The notes: generated by a model from the sequence alone, not told the origin. A DNA stretch of 64,000 nucleotides from Flavobacterium sp. (GCA_014379405.1 JACMLU010000004.1:186001-250000); one strand, 5' to 3'. Positions 17,166 through 26,542 are shown, counted from the stretch's first letter. Made by a program: numbers and translations.

Positions 17166-18452
17166 CTAAAATGTTTTTGAAACTTTATCGATGGCTTGAA
17201 TGGTAAAATCCAAGTCCTCATAAGAAAGTGCATCAGTTATAAACCAAGTTTCATAAGCTGATGGTGCGATATAAATTCCTTCTTGCAACAATCCGTGGAA
17301 GAATTTTTTGAAGGTTTCATTATCACCTTTTACCGCAGTTTGAAAATCTACTACTGGAGCGGCATCAAAATGTACTGAAATCATAGAACCCACTCTATTG
17401 ATAGTAAAATCTACTTGGTTTGCTTTTAAAACTTTATCAATTCCAGCTGCCAAATACGCCGTTTTTTCGTCCAATCTTTTGAAAATAGCGCGATCATTGT
17501 CCAATGCTTGTAACATCGCCAATCCAGCCGCCATCGCCAACGGATTTCCAGACAAAGTTCCCGCTTGATACACAGGACCCAGTGGCGCCAAATAATTCAT
17601 AATTTCGTTTCTGGCTGCAAAAGCCCCAACTGGCAAACCTCCACCAATCACTTTTCCGAAGCACACAATATCAGCATTGATGTTGTACAATTCCTGAACT
17701 CCACCTCTAGCAAGCCTAAATCCCGTCATTACCTCATCGAAAATCAGGAGAATTCCATTGGCTGAACACAATTGGCGCAAGCCTTCGAGAAAACCTTTTT
17801 TAGGCGGAATACAACCCATATTTCCAGCAACAGCCTCCACAATTATAGCTGCGATTTCGTTTTTATTGGCTTCGATTAAAGCTGAAACATTTTCTAAATC
17901 ATTGTATTTAGCAAGCAAAGTATCTTTGGCTGTTCCAGCAGTTACACCAGGGCTGTTTGGAGTACCAAAAGTAATGGCTCCACTTCCTGCTTGTATCAAA
18001 AACGAATCGGAATGCCCGTGATAACAACCAGCAAATTTTATTATTTTATCCTTTTTAGTAAATCCGCGAGCCAAACGAATGGCACTCATGCAAGCTTCGG
18101 TTCCTGAATTTACGAATCTAATTTTGTCAATATTCGGCACCATCGAAACGGCCAAAGAGGCAATTTGTGTTTCAATTTCTGTTGGCATTCCGAAAGAGGT
18201 TCCCGATTTTGCTTTTTCGATTACCGCTTCTACAACGGGCTGAAAAGCGTGACCCAAAATCATTGGCCCCCAAGAATTGATATAATCTATTAATTTATTT
18301 CCATCTTCGTCGAATAAATAAGCCCCTTTGGCACTTTTGACAAAAATTGGAGTTCCTCCCACTGCCTTGAAAGCACGAACAGGTGAATTTACACCTCCTG
18401 GAATTACTTTTTCGGCTTCAGCAAAAAGCTGACTGCTTCTTTGATATAACAT
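17166..18452 (-). CDS. hemL: Glutamate-1-semialdehyde 2,1-aminomutase
   Basis: This PLP enzyme converts glutamate-1-semialdehyde to 5-aminolevulinate in C5 haem synthesis. The 428 residues are full length. Motifs include [18 protein letters not shown] near the N-terminus, [17 protein letters not shown], the DEVMTGFR aspartate strand, and the PLP-lysine loop [15 protein letters not shown] (about residue 265). It is the last gene of a leftward group, five bases after the glucosaminidase gene. Confidence 0.96.
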   Translation of the reverse strand: MLYQRSSQLFAEAEKVIPGGVNSPVRAFKAVGGTPIFVKSAKGAYLFDEDGNKLIDYINSWGPMILGHAFQPVVEAVIEKAKSGTSFGMPTEIETQIASLAVSMVPNIDKIRFVNSGTEACMSAIRLARGFTKKDKIIKFAGCYHGHSDSFLIQAGSGAITFGTPNSPGVTAGTAKDTLLAKYNDLENVSALIEANKNEIAAIIVEAVAGNMGCIPPKKGFLEGLRQLCSANGILLIFDEVMTGFRLARGGVQELYNINADIVCFGKVIGGGLPVGAFAARNEIMNYLAPLGPVYQAGTLSGNPLAMAAGLAMLQALDNDRAIFKRLDEKTAYLAAGIDKVLKANQVDFTINRVGSMISVHFDAAPVVDFQTAVKGDNETFKKFFHGLLQEGIYIAPSAYETWFITDALSYEDLDFTIQAIDKVSKTF

Positions 18453-18457
18453 AATCT

Positions 18458-19285
18458 TTATTTTATTTGTATGGTTTGCCCTATCGAAATGGCATTGTCA
18501 AAAATATTGTTTTGTTTTTTTAACTCTTCTATGGAAATATTAAATTTTTTGGAAATCGAATATAGGGTATCTCCTTTTTGGACTTCATATTGATTAGCAT
18601 TTCTACTCGCAACTGCTCTAGTTGAAGGTGACGCATTTTGGCTTTTATCCAAAATATAATCCTTTCCTAAAACCATATTGTCGTATTGATCCAAATGATA
18701 TCGCTCAATATAGTTGATTAATTTTTCTGGATAACTAGGATCGGTGGCATAACCGGCGGCTTTTAGTCCTTTGGCCCAAGCTTTATAATCTCCTTTTGGT
18801 AGGCTGAACAATGTAGCATAACGAGTTCTTTTTGACAGAATGTCGGCATGATCCTGATAGGATTGCTGAGGGTTTTTATATTTTCTGAAACATTCTTGAA
18901 GGGAATCGTCGTCATAATTTATGGTTTCTCCTGTCCAATCTTTATAGCATTTTATTCCAAAATGATTGTTTGCCGTTTGGGCTAACGTACTCTGACCAGC
19001 AGCTGATTCCAAAATTCCTTGAGCCAAAATAATACTCGCTGGAATACCATAATTTCTCATATTACTCATCGCGATATCTTTGTAATGAAATACGTAACCG
19101 TTTATCAAATCAGAAGTCACCACCGCTCTTGGAGTAGATTGAGTTGTTTCGGTCTTTTTATTTGTAGTGGAAGTTGTTTTTTTATACTTTGAATTTCCGG
19201 TCTTTGTGGTTACAATAGGAGATTTAGAAGAAGAACAACCTATCAAAGTTAGAATTGTGACTATAATTACTATTTTTTTATACAT
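18458..19285 (-). CDS. Glucosaminidase (GH73-type) lipoprotein with LysM domain
   Basis: The 275-residue lipoprotein ([17 protein letters not shown], Cys at 17) has a Thr/Lys-rich linker. A GH73 N-acetylglucosaminidase domain follows (about residues 65-205, with the catalytic-Glu context [17 protein letters not shown] and NNHFGIKC). A C-terminal LysM follows (about 230-275, [16 protein letters not shown]...). It would cleave peptidoglycan from the outer-membrane side. It overlaps the next upstream PLP-enzyme gene by 8 bases and precedes hemL by 5, forming a three-gene operon. Confidence 0.9.
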   Translation of the reverse strand: MYKKIVIIVTILTLIGCSSSKSPIVTTKTGNSKYKKTTSTTNKKTETTQSTPRAVVTSDLINGYVFHYKDIAMSNMRNYGIPASIILAQGILESAAGQSTLAQTANNHFGIKCYKDWTGETINYDDDSLQECFRKYKNPQQSYQDHADILSKRTRYATLFSLPKGDYKAWAKGLKAAGYATDPSYPEKLINYIERYHLDQYDNMVLGKDYILDKSQNASPSTRAVASRNANQYEVQKGDTLYSISKKFNISIEELKKQNNIFDNAISIGQTIQIK

Positions 19286-20174
19286 CTATGGCTATTGTTG
19301 GTAAATGCTTGTTTTTTAATTTGATATTCATTCCTGCTATTCCCTGAAGTCCACCAGTATGAATGAGCAGAATTTTGGAGTTTTCCGGAAAATAATTCTT
19401 CTGTATTAAATCCATAACGCCAAAAACCATCTTTCCCGTATAAATGGGATCCAAAGGAATTTTATTTTCTTCGAAAAACTGGTTAATAAAAGCGATTAAT
19501 TCTGGATTCACTTTGCCGTAACCTCCAAAATGGTAGTCGGTAATCAATTCCCAGTTTTGGTTTCGGGCAAATTTACGAATATCTTCTTTTAAAAAGTCGC
19601 CTTTCAAGGCTGGAAAACCCAAAACTTTTTGGTGCGGTAAAATACTGTTTATTAGCCCCGAAATTGTTCCTCCAGTTCCAACGGCACAACAAATAAAATC
19701 AAACTGAGCGTCTTCCAAAGTTAAAATTTCTTCGCAGCCTTTTATGGCAAATTCATTAGTTCCTCCTTCGGGAACGAGATAAAAATCACCAAATTCTTGT
19801 TTTAAATTCTCCAAAAAAACGTCTTCGGTTTTATGACGATAGGCTTCTCTGGTAACAAATTTGAACTGCATTCCGCAATCTTGGGCAAACTGTAAGGTTG
19901 GATTTTCAGAGATTTTGTTCCTCAATTCCTCCCCTCTAATAATTCCGATGGTTTTAAATCCCTGTTCTTTTCCGGCATATGCAGCGGCAGCGATATGGTT
20001 AGAGTATGCTCCACCAAAAGTAAGGAGTGTTTTCTTGTTTTCGGCTACAGCTTGAAGGAGATTATATTTTAGTTTTCGGAATTTGTTTCCAGAAATAAAT
20101 GGATGAAGCAAATCTTCACGCTTGATTTGCACTGTGATTGAATTGGGAAATTGTATGGATAATTGTTGGTTCAA
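19278..20174 (-). CDS. ACC deaminase / D-cysteine desulfhydrase family PLP enzyme
   Basis: The 298-residue fold-type II PLP protein has the lysine motif SGNKFRKLKYNLLQA (about residues 29-43), SNHIAAAAYAG, and the phosphate-binding loop AVGTGGTISGL. It belongs to the 1-aminocyclopropane-1-carboxylate deaminase/D-cysteine desulfhydrase family. The exact substrate cannot be told from sequence. It is first in an operon with the glucosaminidase and hemL. A perfect -7 element TACCTTTG lies at 20197-20190. Confidence 0.85.
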   Translation of the reverse strand: MNQQLSIQFPNSITVQIKREDLLHPFISGNKFRKLKYNLLQAVAENKKTLLTFGGAYSNHIAAAAYAGKEQGFKTIGIIRGEELRNKISENPTLQFAQDCGMQFKFVTREAYRHKTEDVFLENLKQEFGDFYLVPEGGTNEFAIKGCEEILTLEDAQFDFICCAVGTGGTISGLINSILPHQKVLGFPALKGDFLKEDIRKFARNQNWELITDYHFGGYGKVNPELIAFINQFFEENKIPLDPIYTGKMVFGVMDLIQKNYFPENSKILLIHTGGLQGIAGMNIKLKNKHLPTIAIDV

Positions 20175-20189
20175 ACCAGGATATTTTTA

Positions 20190-20197
20190 CAAAGGTA
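20190..20197 (-). promoter_or_regulatory. -7 element for the PLP enzyme-glucosaminidase-hemL operon
   Basis: TACCTTTG on the minus strand matches TAnnTTTG exactly and lies 15 bases upstream of the start codon. No Crp/Fnr-type box lies at the matching distance. Confidence 0.45.
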
Positions 20198-20215
20198 AAT
20201 TAATATGGAACAAAA

Positions 20216-20240
20216 AATGCAATCCTTTCCAGATTGCATT
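20216..20240 (-). terminator. Terminator after the T9SS-sorted protein gene
   Basis: A stem AATGCAATC / GATTGCATT with a 7-base loop is followed, in the leftward direction, by a T-run (revcomp of CAAAAAATG). Confidence 0.75.
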
Positions 20241-20263
20241 CAGACTGTTATTAATTTTTTAAT

Positions 20264-22021
20264 TTAATTTTTTATGATAATTTTTGTTCCCATTTCAGCT
20301 TTATCGTTTGTGGTTAATTTCACAATGTAAATTCCATTGGTTAAATCAGCTGTTGAAAAAGCATATGAAGATTCAGTTCCTAATTTATCTTTACTAAAAA
20401 TTAATCTTCCTACCACATCATACAAATTACAACTTGCCAATTCTAATTGTTGAGGATTATTGATTATCAGGTTTTTATTCTCATTGTCTTGTTGCACCAA
20501 AAATATTTGACTTTCGATATCATCAATACCTAAAGTACCATTTTTAAAAGTAATTTCATATCGAGTATTATAGGTTCCAGTTGGCAATGTCAAATCATAG
20601 AAACTGTTTTTAATATCATAATACAAATCGGTTGTTTTATCGTGCAAATATACGTTGGTAACTTCGGGAACATTCAATATTTGGTTGACCGTGATTTTAT
20701 AATTGGCTTGAGCATAATTTCTAAATCCGATTGGAATTTTCTTGTCAATATCAAACGGAAGAACATTTATTACATATTCGCTATTGTTAATTACAAAATA
20801 ATTATTTGCCTGGCCGTCGTTTGGCGATGCTCCATCCAATCGATCGACGCCGTCTGATGATGCAGGATCAAAAGCCAATACCATTGGGCTAATTGGTCCA
20901 TTGTCCAATAAAGTATTGAAACGAATTTGCGGTGGATCGGCAGCGTTTTTTTTGTTGTTTGTTGTTTTCTCGAACTGCGAGTTGTTTCCTGCACCTTCTT
21001 TGACAAAAACTCGGTAACTATTTTTCATTTGAACATTTCCATTCGCTAAACCTTCTATCAAAAAACCTTGACCAATAGGGGAATATTTCCTTTCATAAGT
21101 ATTTCCTGGAACACCTATATTGGCAACTTCATTACCCGATCCATCATAAGAATAGAATACGGCTGCAGCATATAAATTGCCTGCGGTATAAGTTCCGTAT
21201 CCTCCTTTATAATCAGCAACATAATGAGAGTTTACCATTTTATCGTGTTCCCAGAAATAAGCAGTACCCGTACAATTTAGTTCTCCTACTAAAAATGCTT
21301 GCAAGTCAATTGCCGAAGGGTATGGATTTCCTGTGAGTGTCAATTCTCCAGTTAAAACAGGAATATTGATGGTTCCATCATTGGGTTTTCCCCTAAAATC
21401 ATAACGTTGATGTTTTCCGTCGGGATTATTTTGAACTCCATCGACTGTTGTTGCATCAGTTCCAGATGAGCCTTTCATTGTAAAACCTTCACCTGCAGAC
21501 AAAGTAGTAGTTGACCCCACTTGAACCCAATCAGAATAATTACTATTATTGATAAACTTATAAATCCAATAAGGAGCAATTGCAAAAGGAGAAGCTGTAC
21601 CATCATAAGAATTGGACGCTAAAATAGTGGCAGGTGTTGTGACAGCAGTGGTTGTAGGCCTTCCTAATTGCGTAATCCCAAAAGGATTGTTTACAGCTGT
21701 AGCCGATGCAACATTACCTACAGGAGAACACCAATAATTATATTGAAAATTATTTACGGTTCCTTCCTGAAAAACAGATAAACTGCCTATCCCTTTGTTG
21801 GCTCCTGACCCTGATGTACCCTGCAATAATTGCCCACCGTTTCTTAAATAAAAATTACTAGTAGATGCATTTAACTCTATATCATTTTTTACATAAACAT
21901 ATTGGTTGCTCGCACAAATATATGTATTGGCTTTAACGAACATATCTTGAGAAGATGCTTGAAGAGAAAATAAAAATCCAGCTGTAAACAAGAAGATTTT
22001 TGATAGTATTTTTGATTTCAT
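20264..22021 (-). CDS. Secreted protein with T9SS type A C-terminal sorting domain
   Basis: The 585-residue protein has a signal peptide (MKSKILSKIFLFTAGFLFSLQASSQ) and a large beta-rich region of unknown function. The C-terminal ~80 residues carry type IX sorting features: LASCNLYDVVGRLIFSKDKL, LTNGIYIVKLTTND and a basic KIIIKN end. It would cross the outer membrane by the type IX system, for which PorU and PorV are encoded at 54.7-59.8 kb. It stands alone with a terminator behind it. Its substrate or surface role cannot be told. Confidence 0.8.
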   Translation of the reverse strand: MKSKILSKIFLFTAGFLFSLQASSQDMFVKANTYICASNQYVYVKNDIELNASTSNFYLRNGGQLLQGTSGSGANKGIGSLSVFQEGTVNNFQYNYWCSPVGNVASATAVNNPFGITQLGRPTTTAVTTPATILASNSYDGTASPFAIAPYWIYKFINNSNYSDWVQVGSTTTLSAGEGFTMKGSSGTDATTVDGVQNNPDGKHQRYDFRGKPNDGTINIPVLTGELTLTGNPYPSAIDLQAFLVGELNCTGTAYFWEHDKMVNSHYVADYKGGYGTYTAGNLYAAAVFYSYDGSGNEVANIGVPGNTYERKYSPIGQGFLIEGLANGNVQMKNSYRVFVKEGAGNNSQFEKTTNNKKNAADPPQIRFNTLLDNGPISPMVLAFDPASSDGVDRLDGASPNDGQANNYFVINNSEYVINVLPFDIDKKIPIGFRNYAQANYKITVNQILNVPEVTNVYLHDKTTDLYYDIKNSFYDLTLPTGTYNTRYEITFKNGTLGIDDIESQIFLVQQDNENKNLIINNPQQLELASCNLYDVVGRLIFSKDKLGTESSYAFSTADLTNGIYIVKLTTNDKAEMGTKIIIKN

Positions 22022-22664
22022 AAGCTAAAAAATGTATTAATAATTATTCCTCGAATGCCTTAAATTTAATCGAGCCTTCAAATAATTGAAATCTAAATTA
22101 AATTTAATCTTTTTTTATCAAAAAAAATCATTTAAGTGCATTTTTTACCGATAAAGTGCACTTTTATTTGATTTACCAAGTATAATATTACATTGAAAAA
22201 ATTTAAAGATTTTAACTTTTATTAAAAGAAAATGGATTCAATTTGAAATCTTACATTTAGGTTTATTTGGCTCCATTATTCGCAATAAATTTTACTTGAA
22301 CACTTACACTATTTTGCGTTAACACAACCTCATAAAGATAAAAAAAATAATTTTAAATAATTGAAAACCAAATATTTATTGTTTAAAATGTTTATTTTTG
22401 CATTCAATTTAGAATTAATTTTACAAAATTAAAACACTCAAAATAAAAGAAAATACAAAAAAGATGTTTTTATCTTAATTAAAACTGTATTAAGACAATT
22501 TTTTAATCGTTTTTGTAAGATATATACAACAAATATAATTACGGTTTGTCATTTGCCGAACAAATACACCGATAATCTAAAATAAAACCATTGAATTTAA
22601 AAAAAATATATTAACTTAGTTCAGACAAAGCATATGTTTTATACAACATCATAACTCATTAATT
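22022..22664. other. 643-base AT-rich intergenic region
   Basis: No coding frame, RNA gene or terminator was recognised here. It separates two divergent surface-protein genes. The only notable feature is a 30-base element at 22552-22581 that recurs at 25981-26010. Confidence 0.7.
22552..22581. repeat. Copy A of a 30-base element shared with 25981-26010
   Basis: It matches 25981-26010 at 27 of 30 bases in the same orientation; both end in ACCGATAATCTAAA. Copy B contains the -7 element of the frameshifted surface-protein gene. In copy A that -7 element is degraded and no Crp/Fnr-type box flanks it. Confidence 0.7.
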
Positions 22665-23684
22665 ATGAAAAAAATTACCCTATTAATATTTTGCTTATTA
22701 ATAGCCTCCATCGGCGCATCGGCACAAGTAGGAATTGGAACCACAACCCCGAGAGGAGCACTCGAAATCAATTCAAGCACAAATGGATTTGTGGCTCCCC
22801 AAGTAGCCCTAACAGCAACAACCACATCCACTCCGGTAGTAAATCCCCAAGGTGGGGGATCACCACTGGCAGGAACTTTAGTTTACAACACCAATACTAC
22901 AGGTGATGTTACGTCAGGTTATTATTTTTGGAATGGAACCTTATGGACACGATTGATAACTAATCCTAGCTGGTCGCTTTTGGGGAATACAGGAACAACA
23001 GCCGGAACAAATTTCATAGGAACAACTGACAACCAACCACTAGTATTCAAAACCAATGGTACTGAGTGGATGAGAGTAACCGAAACAGGAGAATTAGCGA
23101 TAGGAAATACCACACCTGATGCCACTTTAGACGTTAGCGGTACTATTTATGCCAACAATACAGGTAATAATGCTTTTGCACTGAATTCAGCCGGTACCAA
23201 TTATGGTTTTATTTCAAACCCTTCCCAAGACGTATGGACTTTAGGCTATGGACCAACTGTGACAACATTGGCAACTCCTGTTTTATCCTGGACTGCAGGC
23301 GGAAAAGTTGGCATAGGAACAGCTACTCCCACTGCTTTGCTCCACCTAAAAAACGGACATATCAAAAGCGAACAAACCACAGCCCCAACATTAACTATTC
23401 CAACTCCAAATGGGATAACTGGCGCCACCATTAACTCCACTTCTACAGACAGTAGAGGATTAGTAGATATTTCAGGAACGACAACAGGCTCAACCACTGC
23501 TACCGTAAGAGTTACCTTCAATCTTGCATACAATAGTGCTCCCGTAGTAATGCTCACACTTGCAAACGATGCCGCACAAGATTACAAGGTTTGGGTGAGT
23601 AATGTTACGACAACTACTTTTGATATTAGTTTCAAAGGGAGTACAACGGCAAGCCCTAGTTTTTCCTATTTTGTTATTGAATAA
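22665..23684 (+). CDS. Secreted tail-fibre-like surface protein
   Basis: The 339-residue protein has a signal peptide ending ASAQ. A VGIGTTTPRGALEIN segment follows, the common head of Bacteroidota secreted repeat proteins that resemble phage tail fibres. A second copy (IGNTTPDATLDVSGTI) and a third (KVGIGTATPTALLHLKNG) follow in the body. The segment GNTGTTAGTNFIGTTDNQPL is also present in the gene at 24656-25920. No T9SS C-terminal domain is obvious. The function is unknown, perhaps adhesion. Confidence 0.65.
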   Translation: MKKITLLIFCLLIASIGASAQVGIGTTTPRGALEINSSTNGFVAPQVALTATTTSTPVVNPQGGGSPLAGTLVYNTNTTGDVTSGYYFWNGTLWTRLITNPSWSLLGNTGTTAGTNFIGTTDNQPLVFKTNGTEWMRVTETGELAIGNTTPDATLDVSGTIYANNTGNNAFALNSAGTNYGFISNPSQDVWTLGYGPTVTTLATPVLSWTAGGKVGIGTATPTALLHLKNGHIKSEQTTAPTLTIPTPNGITGATINSTSTDSRGLVDISGTTTGSTTATVRVTFNLAYNSAPVVMLTLANDAAQDYKVWVSNVTTTTFDISFKGSTTASPSFSYFVIE

Positions 23685-23700
23685 CTACTTTGATATTTAT

Positions 23701-23850
23701 ATTTCAAAAAACTCCCAAAAAGACCTTCGCTTCAAATAGCCAAGGTCTTTTTCTTTGGTGTAAGTTTCTCTTTCAAAACTTATATTTCTATTATTTCTAT
23801 AAGCCAAATCAATGTGATTACATATATAAATATAGACACCTACTAAATAC
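23701..23850 (-). pseudogene. Decayed 3' fragment of the small HExxH membrane-protein gene
   Basis: The sequence matches the end of the intact gene at 26216-26542. Read on the minus strand it gives ISFERETYTKEKDLGYLKRR then FWEFFE, against ISFEREAYANEKDLGYLKRR then LWEFLK in the intact gene. Upstream coding similarity fades within about 50 bases and no start or HExxH region remains. It is a relic of a duplicated copy. Its AAAGACCTT...AAGGTCTTT arms could also act as a weak terminator for the surface-protein gene. Confidence 0.75.
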
Positions 23851-23907
23851 ATATCTTGAAAACTTGTATGCCAATAAAATAAAATCTAGCAACAAATAGC
23901 CTTGATA

Positions 23908-24630
23908 TTAAGAAATCGCTTTGATAGTAGTTTTTTCTTTTTCCTTATTATTAACACTAGACATATAACTCGTGAGTTCTTTAGTAAACTTGTCAAGAGC
24001 TGTAGCCGATTCTTTAATACAAGCTATTATTTTGATTACCTCCTCTTTTGAATTTGTAGCATCTTCAAGTTGATTTGCCAATCCCAAAAGATTTACAATG
24101 GGCAGCCTTACTTGATGCGAAGTCATAAAAATCATTTCCTCAAGTGATTTTATATACCCAATTCTTTCCTCTTCCACTTCTTTCTTAAGGTCAATAATCA
24201 ATCGCATCGAAAAGTACTGCACTATTTTTTTTCTTTTGTCTAATACGGGAAATATAGTATTATCTAACCAAAAAAACGAGCCATCTTTCGCTTTATTTTT
24301 AACCTCTCCCTGCCAAATATTACCTCTTTTAATAGTGTTCCACATATTTTCAAAAAAATCTTTGGTATGAAAACCAGAATTTAATATCCTGTGGTTTTGC
24401 CCAATTAATTCTTTTTTAGAATATTTGCTTATTTCGCAAAATTTTTGATTTACATAAATAATCACACCTTTACTATCTGTGATAGAGCAAATGATATTAA
24501 GATCTATCGCTTGCTGGTACACATGTAAAAGCCTCAAAAAATCTTTTTTGGACTGTCCCGCAATGTCATACTTTTCGAAATCTATTTTCATATTATTTTT
24601 GTTGTCCGCGACTTGAGTAAAATCAAGCAT
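23908..24630 (-). CDS. PAS-domain protein with a histidine-kinase dimerisation helix but no ATPase domain
   Basis: The 240-residue soluble protein has one PAS domain (about residues 45-150), with ITDSKGVIIYVNQKFCEISKYS and the NHRILNSGFHTKDFF segment. Both are typical of Aer/NifL-like redox PAS folds. Next comes a helical HisKA-like region with a candidate phospho-histidine (EEMIFMTSHQVRLPIVNLLGL). The protein then ends without the N, G1 and G2 boxes of a catalytic domain. It lies 25 bases downstream of the frameshifted surface-protein gene and is probably in its operon. It may be a truncated kinase or a partner of another kinase. Confidence 0.75.
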   Translation of the reverse strand: MLDFTQVADNKNNMKIDFEKYDIAGQSKKDFLRLLHVYQQAIDLNIICSITDSKGVIIYVNQKFCEISKYSKKELIGQNHRILNSGFHTKDFFENMWNTIKRGNIWQGEVKNKAKDGSFFWLDNTIFPVLDKRKKIVQYFSMRLIIDLKKEVEEERIGYIKSLEEMIFMTSHQVRLPIVNLLGLANQLEDATNSKEEVIKIIACIKESATALDKFTKELTSYMSSVNNKEKEKTTIKAIS

Positions 24631-24655
24631 TGTTATTGTTATTCAATTGTTAAAC

Positions 24656-25920
24656 CTAATCCGACATTCCTATGGCAACAAGATTAAAAGTTCTAAAGGG
24701 CAGATCTACGGCATCGGTAGTGTTTATTTTTTCTTTTGCTTTATATCCCATTTGTTTCGCCTTGCTAATTATTTGCATAACACATTCCGTTGCTCCTCCT
24801 TCAAGTGTTAAGGTATTGTTGGGGTCTGCAGAAGTCCATTGAACTGTAAGGGTAAGCGTATTTGAAACCGTTGTATCTATGGTATTCAAATTGCCTATCA
24901 CAATATTAGGTGTCAAATTGTTTTGTTGTGTCTTTGCATAAGTTATAACTGTTCCAGACACACCAATACATCTTATTGTTGATCTAATATCTACATCAAA
25001 AGGTCTGTTAGTATCAGAAGACGCAGTTGATGCAATTGCTAATACGGTGATTCCAGCTCTTTTAAACCTTAAAGTATATGTGCCAGCACTACTACAGTTT
25101 ACGGTCGACTGCCTACCATATAACTTAATGTTTATTAATTTCCAGGCTGTAAGATAATTAGCACCCATTGGAGCAGTGTAAATTGTAGTTTCAGTTGTGG
25201 TATTTGCAACAGTAACTGGTGCAACAACAATGTCCTGCGCCAGCATTATACTTCTTCTTTTCAAGTACGTTGATGCGTAAAAAGTATGTCCTTTGTCTTC
25301 AATAGCTCCAGATTCTGGAGAAGTAATCAAAGGTCCATCCGTCAGTTTTAGTGGAGCAGTTCCTGCTGCAGTTGTACCTGCTTTTATTTGCAAATAAGCT
25401 GTTGGGGCTGAAACTCCAATACCAACATTCCCCCCTGATAAAACCCTCAATTTTTCTGTATTATTTGTTTTGGCACCAAATCCTTAGCGTCTGTTGTTCC
25501 AATAAAATTTGTACCTGCAGTAGTACCAGTATTCCCAGTTATATTCCAATCTGATGATGAGGACGAATTATAATTATTTGATGTTTTCCATTCCGTTCCA
25601 TTACTAAAAAGCGTTACAGCTTCTCCAGCTTTAGCCAAAATTATATTGGTTACCCCATCAATTGTTCCAGCTACAGTAAGATTTGTAGTGCTTGTGGCTT
25701 CTCTTTTTATGGTGTAAATACGACCCGTAATTCCAACAGCCGTAGGCAAAGTTACCGTGTTTATCTTTTGACCATTAGAACCATTTACTTCAAAAGTTGA
25801 TAAAGGAGTTGTCGTGTTTATTCCAACTTGGGAAAAAATAATATTACTGATAAGTAAAAAAAATAAAATCGCAAAACCATTCAATAAAATGTTTTTACTT
25901 ATGAGTGTAGCTCTTTGCAT
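24656..25920 (-). pseudogene. Tail-fibre-like surface protein gene with a one-base frameshift
   Basis: Two leftward frames, 25920-25447 and 25450-24656, form one protein of about 421 residues. The first part has a signal peptide and VGINTTTPLSTFEVNGSNG, then GNTGTTAGTNFIGTTDAKDLV. The second continues as KTNNTEKLRVLSGGNVGIG. The intact relative at 22665-23684 reads QPLVFKTNGTEWMRV at the same place. One base is therefore missing near 25473-25474, where the codon for Phe is reduced to two bases. The rest of the second frame is clean. It may be a true loss, a phase-variable state or an assembly error. A Crp/Fnr-type box with a perfect -7 element lies upstream. Confidence 0.75.
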
Positions 25921-25980
25921 AATATCTGAGGATTTAAATTAATTGTAAGTTTTGTTTAAAAAAAAATACAAATATTGCCT

Positions 25981-26010
25981 TTTGTCGAACAAATTTACCG
26001 ATAATCTAAA
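25981..26010. repeat. Copy B of the 30-base element
   Basis: It is 27/30 identical to 22552-22581. It contains, on the minus strand, the -7 element TAAATTTG (25997-25990) of the frameshifted surface-protein gene. Confidence 0.7.
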
Positions 26011-26033
26011 TTTTTAATTATGATAAAAATCAT
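25990..26033 (-). promoter_or_regulatory. Crp/Fnr-type box plus perfect -7 element for the surface-protein/PAS operon
   Basis: Read leftward, ATGATTTTTATCAT (26033-26020) has perfect ATGAT/ATCAT arms. It is followed after 26 bases by TTTG in the perfect element TAAATTTG (25997-25990). The start codon at 25920 is about 70 bases further on. The layout equals that of the nos operon promoter. Confidence 0.6.
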
Positions 26034-26215
26034 ACTTCACCTAAAAATATGCAAAATTTGACTGTTTATTTTTAATTTTTGGTGAAAAAAATATAAAGTA
26101 GGAATAATATTCGCAATTTTAATCTTCCAAAATATACAAAGATAAAGAGTCAAAAAATACACGAAGAAATATTGAATTTAGCTAAATGACTTTTTTGAAA
26201 GCCGATAAGAAATAA

Positions 26216-26542
26216 CTATAGGAATTTCAAAAACTCCCATAAAAACCTTCGCTTTAAATAGCCAAGGTCTTTTTCATTAGCGTAAGCCTCACGCTCAAAA
26301 CTGATATTTATATATGCCAAATTCCAATTTTTATACTTAATGAACCGAACCAAAAATTCCAGAAAATACCATACGAAAAAAGGAATCACCAACAATTCCA
26401 ATTGCTGGCGCAAATGAATTCGTTCGTGGTTCACAAAAAATTTATTTTCTTTATCCAATGTATATTTGACAAACACAAACGGAAATATAGCTAAACCTCG
26501 ATATCCCTTTGGAATTAAATATTTGGCAGCAATTAGAAACAT
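26216..26542 (-). CDS. Small membrane protein with an HExxH motif
   Basis: The 108-residue protein has a hydrophobic N-terminus, then NHERIHLRQQLELL (about residues 38-51), which contains the zinc-protease signature HExxH. A membrane segment (VIPFFVWYFLEFLVRFI) and a basic C-terminus follow. It resembles the metalloprotease core of M56/BlaR1-type proteins in miniature, but the third zinc ligand is not obvious. Its start region overlaps the divergent DUF5522 gene's upstream region only. A decayed copy of its 3' end lies at 23701-23850. Confidence 0.65.
   Translation of the reverse strand: MFLIAAKYLIPKGYRGLAIFPFVFVKYTLDKENKFFVNHERIHLRQQLELLVIPFFVWYFLEFLVRFIKYKNWNLAYINISFEREAYANEKDLGYLKRRFLWEFLKFL

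Noticed and set aside
22552..22581. Copy A of the 30-base element as the promoter of the gene at 22665
   Set aside because: The -7 element inside the repeat points leftward, away from that gene. It is degraded in copy A and no box lies beside it.
22022..22664. tRNA, small RNA or CRISPR in the largest intergenic region
   Set aside because: No cloverleaf, regularly spaced repeats or strong hairpin with a T-run was seen. The sequence is simply AT-rich.
23690..23899. Rightward 69-codon frame after the surface-protein gene
   Set aside because: It lies on the opposite strand of the decayed HExxH gene fragment, and its composition is not protein-like. The relic explains the sequence.
25447..25920. 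Two separate small surface-protein genes at 25.5 kb
   Set aside because: Comparison with the gene at 22665 shows both halves belong to one protein, with one base missing at the junction.
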